Below are positions 5,585-12,776 of a DNA stretch of 16,427 bases, in pieces. A model generated the notes under the pieces. That model saw nothing but the letters and a program-made list of their open reading frames with translations, was not told the DNA's origin and did no database searches. Each line of letters begins with the position of its first letter. Positions within the stretch are counted from its first letter, which is position 1. The stretch is taken from positions 1 to 16,427 of the forward strand of contig JAIRZV010000019.1 of the NCBI GenBank assembly GCA_031267055.1, written 5' to 3'. The DNA is from Candidatus Margulisiibacteriota bacterium (GTDB lineage: Bacteria > Margulisbacteria > Termititenacia > Termititenacales > Termititenacaceae). The translations under genes and the position numbers were made by a program.

Positions 5585-6506
5585 AAGCTTCGGCAGCTCC
5601 GGCGGCGGTGAATTTTTCCGTAGCGATATCCACAATGATTTTCTGGGCTTTGACCAGCGCGGCGTTTTCTGCCTGGCTGTATTCGCCGTCGCTTAGGTAA
5701 ATCAAATTTTCTTTTTCATGATAAATAGCCTGCCGGCCGCTCGCCTGTTTGCCGGCCTGCTTGATAAGCACATTGCCGCTCAAAGTCATTTGAGCGAAAT
5801 CGCCGGAAACATCGGCCTGCAGCGCGTCCGCGGAGATTAGTGTTTTGGCACGGCGCAGTTCATTGGCGGTCTGCTCCGGCTCGCGTGTCAGCTGCACCTT
5901 GCCCAGCGCGGTAAAAATATCGTTTTTAAGATCGACGATCAGCTCGTCCGCGGTCAGAGTCGTGTCCGGCCGCGTCAGGACGGTGTCTTTGCCGAAAAAC
6001 AATTGCTGTGCCGCGTGATCGATCTCCGCTTTGCTGGCGTTGATGCGCGTACCACGGTCGACGACTAGGATTTTTTTCTGTAACGTCGATCTTTTCGCGA
6101 CCGCGCTGTAATTGAGCTGTTCGCCCCAAATACTCACCGGCTGTTGTCCGCCGCGGCGCAGTGTAGCGCGAAAACCTTGGTCTGCGTACAGTCTTTCCTG
6201 TGGCGCGTTGGCCTGCACTTTGCGGGCGGAAAAGTCGTCCAGCAGCAAACGGCCGTTGTCGTAAAATTTGCCGTTGTAAATGTTTTCGATCACAGCGTGA
6301 TCGATGTTCAGCGTCGACCAGATGTAGCGCGACTGCAGAGACCACAGCAACTGGCCGTCTTTGTAACCGCGCACGGTAGTTTCGGCCAGCTCGATTTTTT
6401 TCTCCGGACCGGTGTTCTCAGCCTCCAGACGACCGGCGCTGGACAGCAGCCAAACGGCGCCCAGCAAAATCAGTAAACCGGCGATCAATAAATAATATTT
6501 TTTCAT
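5559..6506 (-). CDS. lptC: LptC-type lipopolysaccharide-export protein with a C-terminal LptA/OstA-like region
   Basis: LptC anchors the periplasmic bridge that carries lipopolysaccharide from LptB2FG to the outer membrane; LptA forms the bridge. The 315 residues start with a single N-terminal membrane anchor (about 4-24). Next comes an LptC-like beta-jellyroll stretch (ELAETTVRGYKDGQLLWSL), then repeated OstA-like segments in the second half (TLTADELIVDLKNDIFTALG; LISADALQADVSGDFAQMTLSG). Typical LptC is about 190 residues, so this looks like an LptC-LptA-like combination. The ATG overlaps the stop of the U32 gene by 4 bp (ATGA), implying translational coupling. It is the last gene of a three-gene operon. 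Its 3' end overlaps the convergent small gene. Confidence 0.8.
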   Translation of the reverse strand: MKKYYLLIAGLLILLGAVWLLSSAGRLEAENTGPEKKIELAETTVRGYKDGQLLWSLQSRYIWSTLNIDHAVIENIYNGKFYDNGRLLLDDFSARKVQANAPQERLYADQGFRATLRRGGQQPVSIWGEQLNYSAVAKRSTLQKKILVVDRGTRINASKAEIDHAAQQLFFGKDTVLTRPDTTLTADELIVDLKNDIFTALGKVQLTREPEQTANELRRAKTLISADALQADVSGDFAQMTLSGNVLIKQAGKQASGRQAIYHEKENLIYLSDGEYSQAENAALVKAQKIIVDIATEKFTAAGAAEASILLPRQQ

Positions 6507-7732
6507 GTTCTAGCTTTGATCAGTATAGAATATTTGCTGACGGGGTCAATGTTTTGGCCGCGCAGGTCGGCGATGACCAGATAAGAATTGTGTGCCGCCG
6601 TGATTATTTCGCCACTGCTTTTGCGCATTTGGCCGATTTTGATTTTTTGAATAGCGTTAATTTTGGGGTCGAGTATTTCCAGTTCGTCGCCGCTGCCAAA
6701 TTGGTTGCGGCCGGAAATAGTTATTTGCTGCCCGGCCGCGTCGTAATTTTCCACCACGCCGACAAAATCACAGCCTTTGAGATAAGCGGAATTTTTCGGA
6801 TATTCTGTGGGCTGACCGTCAGGGAACAAAAAACCGTCGGTGTAGGGGCGGTGCGAGATTTTGGCCAGATTGTCGCGCCATTCCTGCCGGACGCTGTATT
6901 TTTCCGGCGCGGCTAGATAGGTGTCTATGGCCTGCCGGTAAACTTTTGTCACCATCGCCGCATAAAAAGCGGATTTCATGCGTCCCTCGATCTTAAAACT
7001 GTCGACGCCGGCCGCGATCAGCTCCGGTATGTGTTCGAGCAGACAGAGATCACGGGAGTTCAAAATATACAAGCCACGGCGGTCTTCTTCAGCAGTGAAA
7101 GTTTCCGCCGTGTCCGCTGGCTGAAAAGCATATTCCCAGCGGCAAGGCTGCGCGCATTCGCCGTGATTGGCCGAGCGGCCAGTGAGATGTCGCGAGAGCA
7201 GACAGCGGCCGGAATAAGCAACGCACATCGCGCCGTGCACAAAAATTTCCAGCTCGGCTTCCGGCGCGCTGGCTTTGAGTGTTTGCAGCTGCATCAGTGA
7301 GAGTTCACGCGCCGCGATTATCCGCGCTGCGCCGTTGTTTAGCCAAAAACGGACTGCCGCGGAATTTGTCGTGTTGGCCTGTGTACTGATATGTAGTTTG
7401 ACGTTTGTGCCGCACTCGCGCAACATTTGTAGTACTCCGGTGTCGGCGACGATCACGGCGTCAATGCCGAGTTTTTCCGCTTCCTTAAAGTACGCCTGCA
7501 TTTTTTTTAATTCCTGATCAAAGGCGTAAATATTGAGCGCGAGATAAAATTTACAGCCGTGCTCATGCGCAAAACGGATTCCCTCACCCAGTTCATTGAG
7601 CGTGAAAGAGCTGCCGCCCGTGCGCAGCGAATAATCACCCGCACCGGCATAGACCGCGTCCGCGCCGAAACGTACCGCAGTCTGGAGTTTTTCCAGATCG
7701 CCGGCGGGGGATAATAATTCCGGTCTTTTCAT
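6503..7732 (-). CDS. trhP: Peptidase U32 family protein, TrhP-type (tRNA uridine hydroxylation)
   Basis: A 409-residue U32 protein beginning RPELLSPAGDLEKLQTAVRFGADAVYAG, the classic N-terminus of the family. The signature HGAMCVAYSGRC (about 166-177), then GECAQPCRW (about 191-199) and DLC (about 230), supply the cysteines expected to bind an iron-sulfur cluster. Bacterial members of this subgroup (TrhP/YegQ/YrrO) use prephenate to make 5-hydroxyuridine at tRNA position 34, rather than act as proteases. The assignment within U32 is by motif only; RlhA is a related alternative. The ATG overlaps the stop of the upstream gene (TAATG), and its own stop overlaps the lptC-like start, so all three genes are probably one mRNA. 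Confidence 0.85.
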   Translation of the reverse strand: MKRPELLSPAGDLEKLQTAVRFGADAVYAGAGDYSLRTGGSSFTLNELGEGIRFAHEHGCKFYLALNIYAFDQELKKMQAYFKEAEKLGIDAVIVADTGVLQMLRECGTNVKLHISTQANTTNSAAVRFWLNNGAARIIAARELSLMQLQTLKASAPEAELEIFVHGAMCVAYSGRCLLSRHLTGRSANHGECAQPCRWEYAFQPADTAETFTAEEDRRGLYILNSRDLCLLEHIPELIAAGVDSFKIEGRMKSAFYAAMVTKVYRQAIDTYLAAPEKYSVRQEWRDNLAKISHRPYTDGFLFPDGQPTEYPKNSAYLKGCDFVGVVENYDAAGQQITISGRNQFGSGDELEILDPKINAIQKIKIGQMRKSSGEIITAAHNSYLVIADLRGQNIDPVSKYSILIKART

Positions 7733-8670
7733 TAGTAGAGCAACATGTTGGGCGAGATGCCCAGATATTGATAGATCTCCGTCTGAGTTTTGGCTGGCCG
7801 CTGATAAAGCGCGCCGTAATTTTTGACCACGTTCAGCGCCGTCGTGTATTCATTGCCGGCGTGCCAGATAAAAAATCCGTCCGTGCCGGCGTCTTCGCAA
7901 GCGCGGATCTGCTCGCGTATATAAGCGGACAGGGTCATGTTGGCGTAGCCGAGATTCATGGCAAAACCTTGTATGTAGGGGATCAGGCGCGCCGGTTGTC
8001 CGGCGAGTTTATTTTTGCCGAGTGTCGAGCCTTCGAGCAGAGTGCGATAAGGATTGCCCATGCGCAGACGATCACCGTAAAAATGCGACGGGTAAAGCAT
8101 CGGACTAGCCGCGTCGATATAGGGCGACAGGCGGCGCAAATCCTGCCCGATAATATGATGCGGCTGATAAGCCACCGAGCCAAAGACGTCCACGCCGAGC
8201 GGAATATTCACCGACACACGCGCGTCCCGCAAAAATTTCTCGACAATGTCTTTTTTGCGCGGATCGGGCGAGCCGCGGTCGGAAAAACGAATATAGTCGT
8301 ACTGGATTTCGTCAAACCCCAGCGCCTCGGCTTCCTGGGACAACGCGAGTTTTTTTTGCCAATTTTGCGGATCCTCGGCGGTCTGATAGGTCGCGCCTAA
8401 GCCTTCCTCAAAAACAACGATGCGCGCGATGAGATACAGGCCGAGTTCTTTGGCGTAGTCCAGATTTTGCAGATATGTTTTGTTCGCGCCGTCAAAGTCA
8501 CAGACCACAGTATTCAAGCCGCTGCTCTGGACATTTTTTAGCAACGGCCGGCAGCGTTCGGAATAATTCATCGTCCAGATGCTGACATACACGCCGCAGA
8601 TTTTTTCCGGTTTGGCGCAGGCTAAAGAAAATAAAAATAGCAGACTAAATAAAATTTGGCGGGCTTGCAT
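7732..8670 (-). CDS. Putative exported glycoside hydrolase, DUF4015 type
   Basis: A 312-residue TIM-barrel-like protein of the putative glycoside hydrolase family DUF4015 (GH13-like). The N-terminus is a signal peptide (about 1-19) ending SLACAKPEK. The cysteine could be a non-canonical lipobox, otherwise the protein is secreted. Family-like motifs are GVYVSIWTMN, GLNTVVCDFDG, FDEIQYDYIRFSD (likely active-site acids), DVFG, SPMLYPSHF and DGFFIWHAGN. The substrate is unknown. It is the first gene of the operon with trhP and lptC-like and overlaps trhP by a TAATG junction. No clear Shine-Dalgarno precedes the ATG. TAAAAT (8685-8680) 9 nt upstream may be a -10. Confidence 0.85.
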   Translation of the reverse strand: MQARQILFSLLFLFSLACAKPEKICGVYVSIWTMNYSERCRPLLKNVQSSGLNTVVCDFDGANKTYLQNLDYAKELGLYLIARIVVFEEGLGATYQTAEDPQNWQKKLALSQEAEALGFDEIQYDYIRFSDRGSPDPRKKDIVEKFLRDARVSVNIPLGVDVFGSVAYQPHHIIGQDLRRLSPYIDAASPMLYPSHFYGDRLRMGNPYRTLLEGSTLGKNKLAGQPARLIPYIQGFAMNLGYANMTLSAYIREQIRACEDAGTDGFFIWHAGNEYTTALNVVKNYGALYQRPAKTQTEIYQYLGISPNMLLY

Positions 8671-8737
8671 GGCGTCAGGATTTTAACATAAAACCTTGGC
8701 AAAACTAACTTTAATGCCGGAAATAAAAAAGGAGTGA

Positions 8738-8743
8738 TATAAT
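8738..8743 (+). promoter_or_regulatory. -10 element for manC, probably leaderless
   Basis: TATAAT is followed by exactly 6 nt and then the manC ATG (8750). An AGGAG sits at 8730-8734, upstream of the -10. It is 15 nt from the ATG and would not be in the transcript, so it is not a usable ribosome binding site. Confidence 0.6.
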
Positions 8744-8749
8744 AAATAG

Positions 8750-9901
8750 ATGCAAACTTACGTTTTCGTTCTCGCCGGCGGCTCTGGCACACGTCTGGCG
8801 CCGTTGTCCCTGACCGGTCCGGGTAAATTGCCCAAACAATTCCTACCGCTGGTCGGCGAAAAAACTATGTTGCAGCAAACCCTCGAGCGCATTCCTGACG
8901 GACAGATCGTCATTGTGCCGGAGGAGCGCTATGTGCCGGATATTCAAAAACAATGTAAAGATTTGCCCGGCGCGCCGGGCAAGGCCGAGATACTGGCCGA
9001 GCCTTTTGGTTGCAACACCGCCGCCGCGGTGGGACTTTGCGCTCTGTACGCGCGGCAAAAAACCAATGACGACAAGACCGTGCTTTTTTTCCTGCCGGCG
9101 GATCACATCATGGACCAAAATATTTTCGGACAGTTGTTCCGGCAGGCGGTCGCGCGCGCGGCCGATGGTAAAATAATCACGATCGGCATCACGCCGGACC
9201 GGCCGGAGACCGGTTATGGCTATATTCAGACCGGCGATCAGGGCGATAAATTATCCGTGCAGGCTTTTGTGGAAAAACCCGATCTACCGACCGCGCAAAA
9301 ATATCTGGCCGCTGGAAATTATTTTTGGAATGCTGGCATGTTCGTGATGCGCATCGACACCGCTTTGCAAGCGCTGGAGCGCGACGCGCCGGAAATTTAC
9401 CGCGCGCTGCTCGGCGTCGATTTTACGCAAAATCTTTCCACGGAGATCGCGCGTCAGTATCAGATCATCAAGGATAAAAAACAAAATATTTCTATCGACT
9501 ATGCGGTCATGGAAAAAGAAGCGGCCAATATGGAGTTGTTGCCCGCGCCGACCGCTCTGGAATGGAATGATGTCGGCGGCTGGATCGCTCTGCGTAAATA
9601 TTATCCGCCGGACGCGCAAAACAATTTGGTTTTAGATTACGCGCGCGAAAAAATTGAGATTTCCGGCCTGCGCGATTTGCTGGTCGTGAATACGGAAAAC
9701 GGCATTCTGCTCTGTCCGCAGACTCAGGCGCAGCAGGCCAAAGAAATTATCGCGGGCTTAGAAAAAAAACTGACCGCGGAAACCATAGACTGCCAAAACG
9801 TGATTATCGAAAATCTTGCGGAGCGTTATATTGGTGTGATCGGGCTGACCGGGGTTAAAGTAAATTACCGTACTGGCTGGCTGGAAATCAGAAAACTATA
9901 A
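8750..9901 (+). CDS. manC: Mannose-1-phosphate guanylyltransferase
   Basis: It makes GDP-mannose from mannose-1-phosphate and GTP, for surface polysaccharide and glycan synthesis. The 383 residues carry the nucleotidyltransferase signature LAGGSGTRLAPLS (8-20), then KLPKQFLPL, ILAEPFGCNTAAAVG, LPADHIM, TGYGYIQ, FVEKPD, FWNAGMFV and WNDVGGW. All are diagnostic of this family. There is no C-terminal phosphomannose-isomerase cupin domain, so it is the monofunctional form. The C-terminus ends GWLEIRKL. The last 37 bp overlap the 3' end of the convergent XRE regulator. No terminator is visible between them. Transcript read-through into the regulator's antisense strand is likely. Confidence 0.92.
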   Translation: MQTYVFVLAGGSGTRLAPLSLTGPGKLPKQFLPLVGEKTMLQQTLERIPDGQIVIVPEERYVPDIQKQCKDLPGAPGKAEILAEPFGCNTAAAVGLCALYARQKTNDDKTVLFFLPADHIMDQNIFGQLFRQAVARAADGKIITIGITPDRPETGYGYIQTGDQGDKLSVQAFVEKPDLPTAQKYLAAGNYFWNAGMFVMRIDTALQALERDAPEIYRALLGVDFTQNLSTEIARQYQIIKDKKQNISIDYAVMEKEAANMELLPAPTALEWNDVGGWIALRKYYPPDAQNNLVLDYAREKIEISGLRDLLVVNTENGILLCPQTQAQQAKEIIAGLEKKLTAETIDCQNVIIENLAERYIGVIGLTGVKVNYRTGWLEIRKL

Positions 9902-10278
9902 AGCTCCTGACCTTGTCCGCCGGTAAGTCGGCGCAGCATTTTCAGTAGGATTTTGCGGGACTTGTGATCCAGCCGACTGAAGCGTTCCAATAATTCCTGC
10001 TCGCTGGCTGGCGGCACGGCGCGCGCGGTGACTTTAGGTTTGGCTTTGACAAAGTCTTTAAACCACCAGTTCATGTCCAGGCCGTAAGCTTGATTGATCC
10101 GGATCAACGTGGCCAGATGCGGCAATTGCTGTCCTTTGAGCAGCCGGTAATACTGGGCGTAATCCAGATCCAAAAAATCGGCGCTTTCTTCCAGAGTCTT
10201 GTGGTTTTTGGAGCGTAACTGTCCCAGTTTTTTGCTGATCAAAGTTTTCAGATTTTGCTCAAGGGCTTTACTGTCCAT
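9865..10278 (-). CDS. XRE-like helix-turn-helix regulator of tail-fibre cassette 1
   Basis: A 137-residue DNA-binding protein. Residues about 15-75 fit a Cro/CI-type HTH (TLEESADFLDLDYAQYYRL, then LPHLATLIRINQAYGLDMNWWF), the usual pattern of four to five helices ending in a 'GxxxxWWF' segment. A helical C-terminal part (SEQELLERFSRLDHKSRKILLKMLRRL) may dimerise. It is clearly paralogous to the regulator at 12280-12645; both carry the unusual WWFK motif. It is divergent from the collar gene at 10414, which suggests it controls that gene and itself. Start: AAGGA 8 nt upstream. A TTGTTA-N17-CATAAG promoter candidate (10321-10293) overlaps an inverted repeat. Confidence 0.85.
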   Translation of the reverse strand: MDSKALEQNLKTLISKKLGQLRSKNHKTLEESADFLDLDYAQYYRLLKGQQLPHLATLIRINQAYGLDMNWWFKDFVKAKPKVTARAVPPASEQELLERFSRLDHKSRKILLKMLRRLTGGQGQELYSFLISSQPVR

Positions 10279-10292
10279 ATGACATATCCTTT

Positions 10293-10313
10293 CTTATGTG
10301 TTTTGGTCATAAG
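10293..10313. promoter_or_regulatory. Inverted repeat over the regulator 1 promoter (candidate operator)
   Basis: CTTATG (10293-10298) and CATAAG (10308-10313) are an inverted repeat with a 9-bp spacer. On the minus strand one arm coincides with the proposed -10 (CATAAG, 17 nt after TTGTTA). That would suit autoregulation, which is inferred. Confidence 0.4.
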
Positions 10314-10344
10314 TGTAACAATTAGCCTAGTTTGCGTTATTGAT

Positions 10345-10383
10345 AATATGCATATTGCATTTCATCATAAACAATGTTATAAT
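10345..10383 (+). promoter_or_regulatory. Promoter of tail-fibre gene 1 with overlapping palindrome
   Basis: TATAAT (10378-10383) lies 17 nt after TTGCAT (10355-10360, weak -35). A perfect 12-bp palindrome AATATGCATATT (10345-10356) overlaps the -35 and could be an operator. Confidence 0.55.
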
Positions 10384-10413
10384 TACGGCCACTAATCTAA
10401 AGGGGGTATGTTT

Positions 10414-11211
10414 ATGGCAAACGATTACACAGACAGTTATGACGGGATCGTAACAGGTGCACCGCTCTCGGCGGCAAAGATGACCGCGGCGCTGAATACC
10501 AAGGAAAAGGTGGCAAATAAAGTAACCAGCTTATCCGGCATAATTACTGACACCGAGTATCCCTCAGCCAAAGCGGTTTATGACTTTACGGTACATCAGT
10601 CTGGCACGCAAACGATAACCGGTGTTAAGACTTTTGGCACGGCAGCCGAGGCTGCTGAGCCGCTACTGGGCATGGCTAAAACAGACGCCGCTATCAATAG
10701 CGGCACAAAATTCGCTTCCGAAGCACAGGTTTATAGTCTCGCACAGGAGCTGGCGGCGGCATTATTGCCGGTAGGCATAATACTGGCTATGTCCGCAAGC
10801 AGTTGGACGAACGCTGGCGCAGCTTTCCAAAGTAAATGGCGTGTCTGTGACGGCACAGGTGGCGCGCCGGACTTGCGTGGCCGGTTTCTACGCGGCGGGA
10901 CAAGTAGCGACGCCGCGATCGGCGGCGCGGATAGCCGAAGTTTTACTATAGGAACTGGAAACCTGCCAAATCATACGCATACGGTTAATGATCCGGGACA
11001 TAAGCATTCTCTTAGCGGCGCTCATTCAGATACTGATAGCGCTGCTAATGGAAGTAAATCTATTGGTGGGTCAGATGATGCCGTCCCTTATACTGGTTCT
11101 TCCGGAACGGGCATCACTGTCACTGGCGGCGGAAAAGCAACACCTGATTCAATCTCAATAAGTACCGTGCCGAGTTATTATACAGTCGTTTATATAATGA
11201 AAGTAGCTTGA
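10414..11211 (+). CDS. Phage tail-collar/tail-fibre-like protein 1
   Basis: A 265-residue protein with a phage tail-collar-type domain: LLPVGIILAM, then GGAPDLRGRFLRGG, LPNHTHTVNDPGHKHS, and C-terminus PSYYTVVYIMKVA. This is the arrangement seen in tail-fibre tips and microcystin-dependent-protein-like proteins. The N-terminal region (LSAAKMTAALNTKEKVANK, then YPSAKAVYDF) matches phage tail-fibre shaft repeats and is shared with the paralogue at 12777. HTH and HKH could bind metal, as HxH motifs do in the T4 fibre tip. There is no signal peptide. I chose the second ATG (10414): GGGGG at 10402-10406 is 7 nt away, whereas the ATG at 10408 is only 1 nt away. No other phage gene is present. It converges on tsaD. 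Confidence 0.85.
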   Translation: MANDYTDSYDGIVTGAPLSAAKMTAALNTKEKVANKVTSLSGIITDTEYPSAKAVYDFTVHQSGTQTITGVKTFGTAAEAAEPLLGMAKTDAAINSGTKFASEAQVYSLAQELAAALLPVGIILAMSASSWTNAGAAFQSKWRVCDGTGGAPDLRGRFLRGGTSSDAAIGGADSRSFTIGTGNLPNHTHTVNDPGHKHSLSGAHSDTDSAANGSKSIGGSDDAVPYTGSSGTGITVTGGGKATPDSISISTVPSYYTVVYIMKVA

Positions 11212-11225
11212 CCCATATATAGCGC

Positions 11226-12242
11226 TTAACCCAACTCCCAATTTGGCTGTGCCTGTATGTTCAGCGGCGCGAAATCTTTTTTCTGCCATTGTTGCACAGC
11301 CGCGCCAGCGATCATCGCCGCATTGTCCGTGCAAAACTTTAAGTCCAGCAAATGCACATGCCGCCTCTGCCGCTCGCCCTCTGCAGCCAGCGTCCGGCGC
11401 AGGGTTTGATTGGCCGCCACACCGCCAGCCAGATAAATATGCTCGATATTGTATTTTCGCGCGGCAGCCAGCGTATTAGTCACGAGTGTTTCCACGACGG
11501 TTTTTTGAAAAGCCGCGCAGACATTTTCGGCGCGTGCCGCAGGATTTTGCCGGCAATAATTCAGCACATTGGTTTTTAAACCGCTGAAACTAAAATCAAA
11601 CTCGCTTTCCGGTGCGCGGATCTTAGCTTTGCTGAATTTTATGACGCCCGGATCGCCGCGCTGCGCCAGTCTGTCCACGAGTGGTCCGCCCGGGTAACCG
11701 AGCCGCAGCACACGCGCCGCTTTATCGTAGGCTTCTCCCACCGCGTCGTCGATAGTCCGGCCGATAGTCTGGTACTGACCGGCCGCGCGGCAGATGATGA
11801 GCTGTGTATGACCGCCGCTGACCAACAGGCACAAAAAAGGATAGGGTATATCCATTTTTTCCTGTGGCTGCTCGGAAATAAAATTAGCCATGATGTGTCC
11901 GGCCAGGTGATTTACGGCGATCAGCGGTTTTTGGTAAATGTAAGCCAGCGTTTTGGCGGCCTGCAGTCCGACCAGCAACGCGCCGAGCAGCCCCGGTCCC
12001 TGCGTCACGGCAAATGCGGCGATTTCCGGCATGGTCTTGGCGGCTTTTTGCAGCGCCTGCTCGATAACAATATTAATCGCCTCGACGTGCATACGCGAGG
12101 CGATCTCCGGTATCACGCCGCCATAAGCTTGATGCGTGTCGATCTGTGTAGCGATGACATTGCTCAAAACCACGCCGTTGATACCGACCACCGCCGCCGC
12201 AGTTTCATCGCAGGAAGTTTCGAGGCCGAGAATGTAGTCCAT
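11226..12242 (-). CDS. tsaD: tRNA N6-threonylcarbamoyladenosine transferase subunit TsaD
   Basis: TsaD transfers the threonylcarbamoyl group to A37 of ANN-decoding tRNAs, working with TsaB and TsaE. The 338 residues are full length. Seen: N-terminal ILGLETSCDETAAAVV; VNHLAGH (110-116) with the two metal-binding histidines; the ASKHA-fold stretches LVSGGHTQLI, DDAVGEAYDK, YPGGPLVD; FSFSGLKTN; LAGGVAANQTLR; and CTDNAAMI near 300 with the metal-binding Asp. It sits between the two tail-fibre cassettes, convergent with the first and co-directional with the second regulator 37 bp upstream. There is no Shine-Dalgarno; TATTCT lies 6 nt before the ATG. Confidence 0.96.
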   Translation of the reverse strand: MDYILGLETSCDETAAAVVGINGVVLSNVIATQIDTHQAYGGVIPEIASRMHVEAINIVIEQALQKAAKTMPEIAAFAVTQGPGLLGALLVGLQAAKTLAYIYQKPLIAVNHLAGHIMANFISEQPQEKMDIPYPFLCLLVSGGHTQLIICRAAGQYQTIGRTIDDAVGEAYDKAARVLRLGYPGGPLVDRLAQRGDPGVIKFSKAKIRAPESEFDFSFSGLKTNVLNYCRQNPAARAENVCAAFQKTVVETLVTNTLAAARKYNIEHIYLAGGVAANQTLRRTLAAEGERQRRHVHLLDLKFCTDNAAMIAGAAVQQWQKKDFAPLNIQAQPNWELG

Positions 12243-12248
12243 TCAATT

Positions 12249-12254
12249 AGAATA
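12249..12254 (-). promoter_or_regulatory. -10-like element for tsaD
   Basis: On the minus strand TATTCT is followed by 6 nt and the tsaD ATG (12242). The spacing equals that before manC and the PIN gene. With no Shine-Dalgarno, a leaderless mRNA is plausible. Co-transcription with the upstream regulator is an alternative. Confidence 0.4.
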
Positions 12255-12279
12255 TCAAAATTTGTAGCAAAAGGAAATT

Positions 12280-12645
12280 TTATTTATTGGCCGCTAAAAC
12301 TTTGGAAATGCCTAGCAGTGTTTTTTGGCCTTTGGTGTCCAGCTTGCGCAGATTGTTGAGCACTTCAGAGGCGGTGGCTTCGGCACGGGTATTGGTTTTG
12401 TTCTTGGGGGTTTCGCGCAATTCTTTGAACCACCAGTCCATAGTGACGCCGTATTTCCGGTTCAGCCGCAGCAGAGTTTTGATATGCGGCAGGCGTTTGC
12501 CGCTGAGCAACATGTAGTAAGCGCTGACATCCATCTCCAGACTATCTGCCGCGGCCTCCATAGTTTGCGCGCTGGTTTCCCGTAGTAAGGCCAGTTTCCG
12601 GCTAAATATTTTTTTCAAACGTGCATTGTTGATCTCTTCTAACAT
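12280..12645 (-). CDS. XRE-like helix-turn-helix regulator of tail-fibre cassette 2
   Basis: A 121-residue paralogue of the regulator at 9865-10278. It has the same HTH pattern (TMEAAADSLEMDVSAYYML, LPHIKTLLRLNRKYGVTMDWWFKEL) and a similar C-terminal helix (LNNLRKLDTKGQKTLLGI). The linker between them is divergent and polar. I chose the ATG at 12645 because AAAAGGA (12654-12660) is 8 nt upstream; the longer frame from 12675 would overlap the divergent promoter and has no such site. It faces away from the tail-fibre gene at 12777 and presumably regulates it. It may also transcribe into tsaD. Confidence 0.83.
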   Translation of the reverse strand: MLEEINNARLKKIFSRKLALLRETSAQTMEAAADSLEMDVSAYYMLLSGKRLPHIKTLLRLNRKYGVTMDWWFKELRETPKNKTNTRAEATASEVLNNLRKLDTKGQKTLLGISKVLAANK

Positions 12646-12668
12646 TCCAACAATCCTTTTTTGTCGTA

Positions 12669-12696
12669 TTGACAAACTCTATACCTATACTATAAT
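12669..12696 (+). promoter_or_regulatory. Strong promoter of tail-fibre gene 2
   Basis: TTGACA (12669-12674), 16 nt, TATAAT (12691-12696): both hexamers are perfect consensus. It would give a leader of about 70 nt. It lies immediately upstream of, and overlapping, the control region of the divergent regulator, so regulator binding could block both. Confidence 0.85.
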
Positions 12697-12714
12697 TATC
12701 TTAAATATCAAAAC

Positions 12715-12731
12715 ATCAATAAATTATTGAT
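12715..12731. promoter_or_regulatory. 17-bp inverted repeat downstream of the tail-fibre 2 promoter (candidate operator)
   Basis: ATCAATAA and TTATTGAT flank a single central A. It lies around 12-30 bp after the expected transcription start. It is a plausible site for the XRE regulator; it could also be chance in A+T-rich DNA. Confidence 0.4.
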
Positions 12732-12776
12732 TAATGAACAGTGACAAACAAATAAATTTTAAGAGGGGGTATGTAT

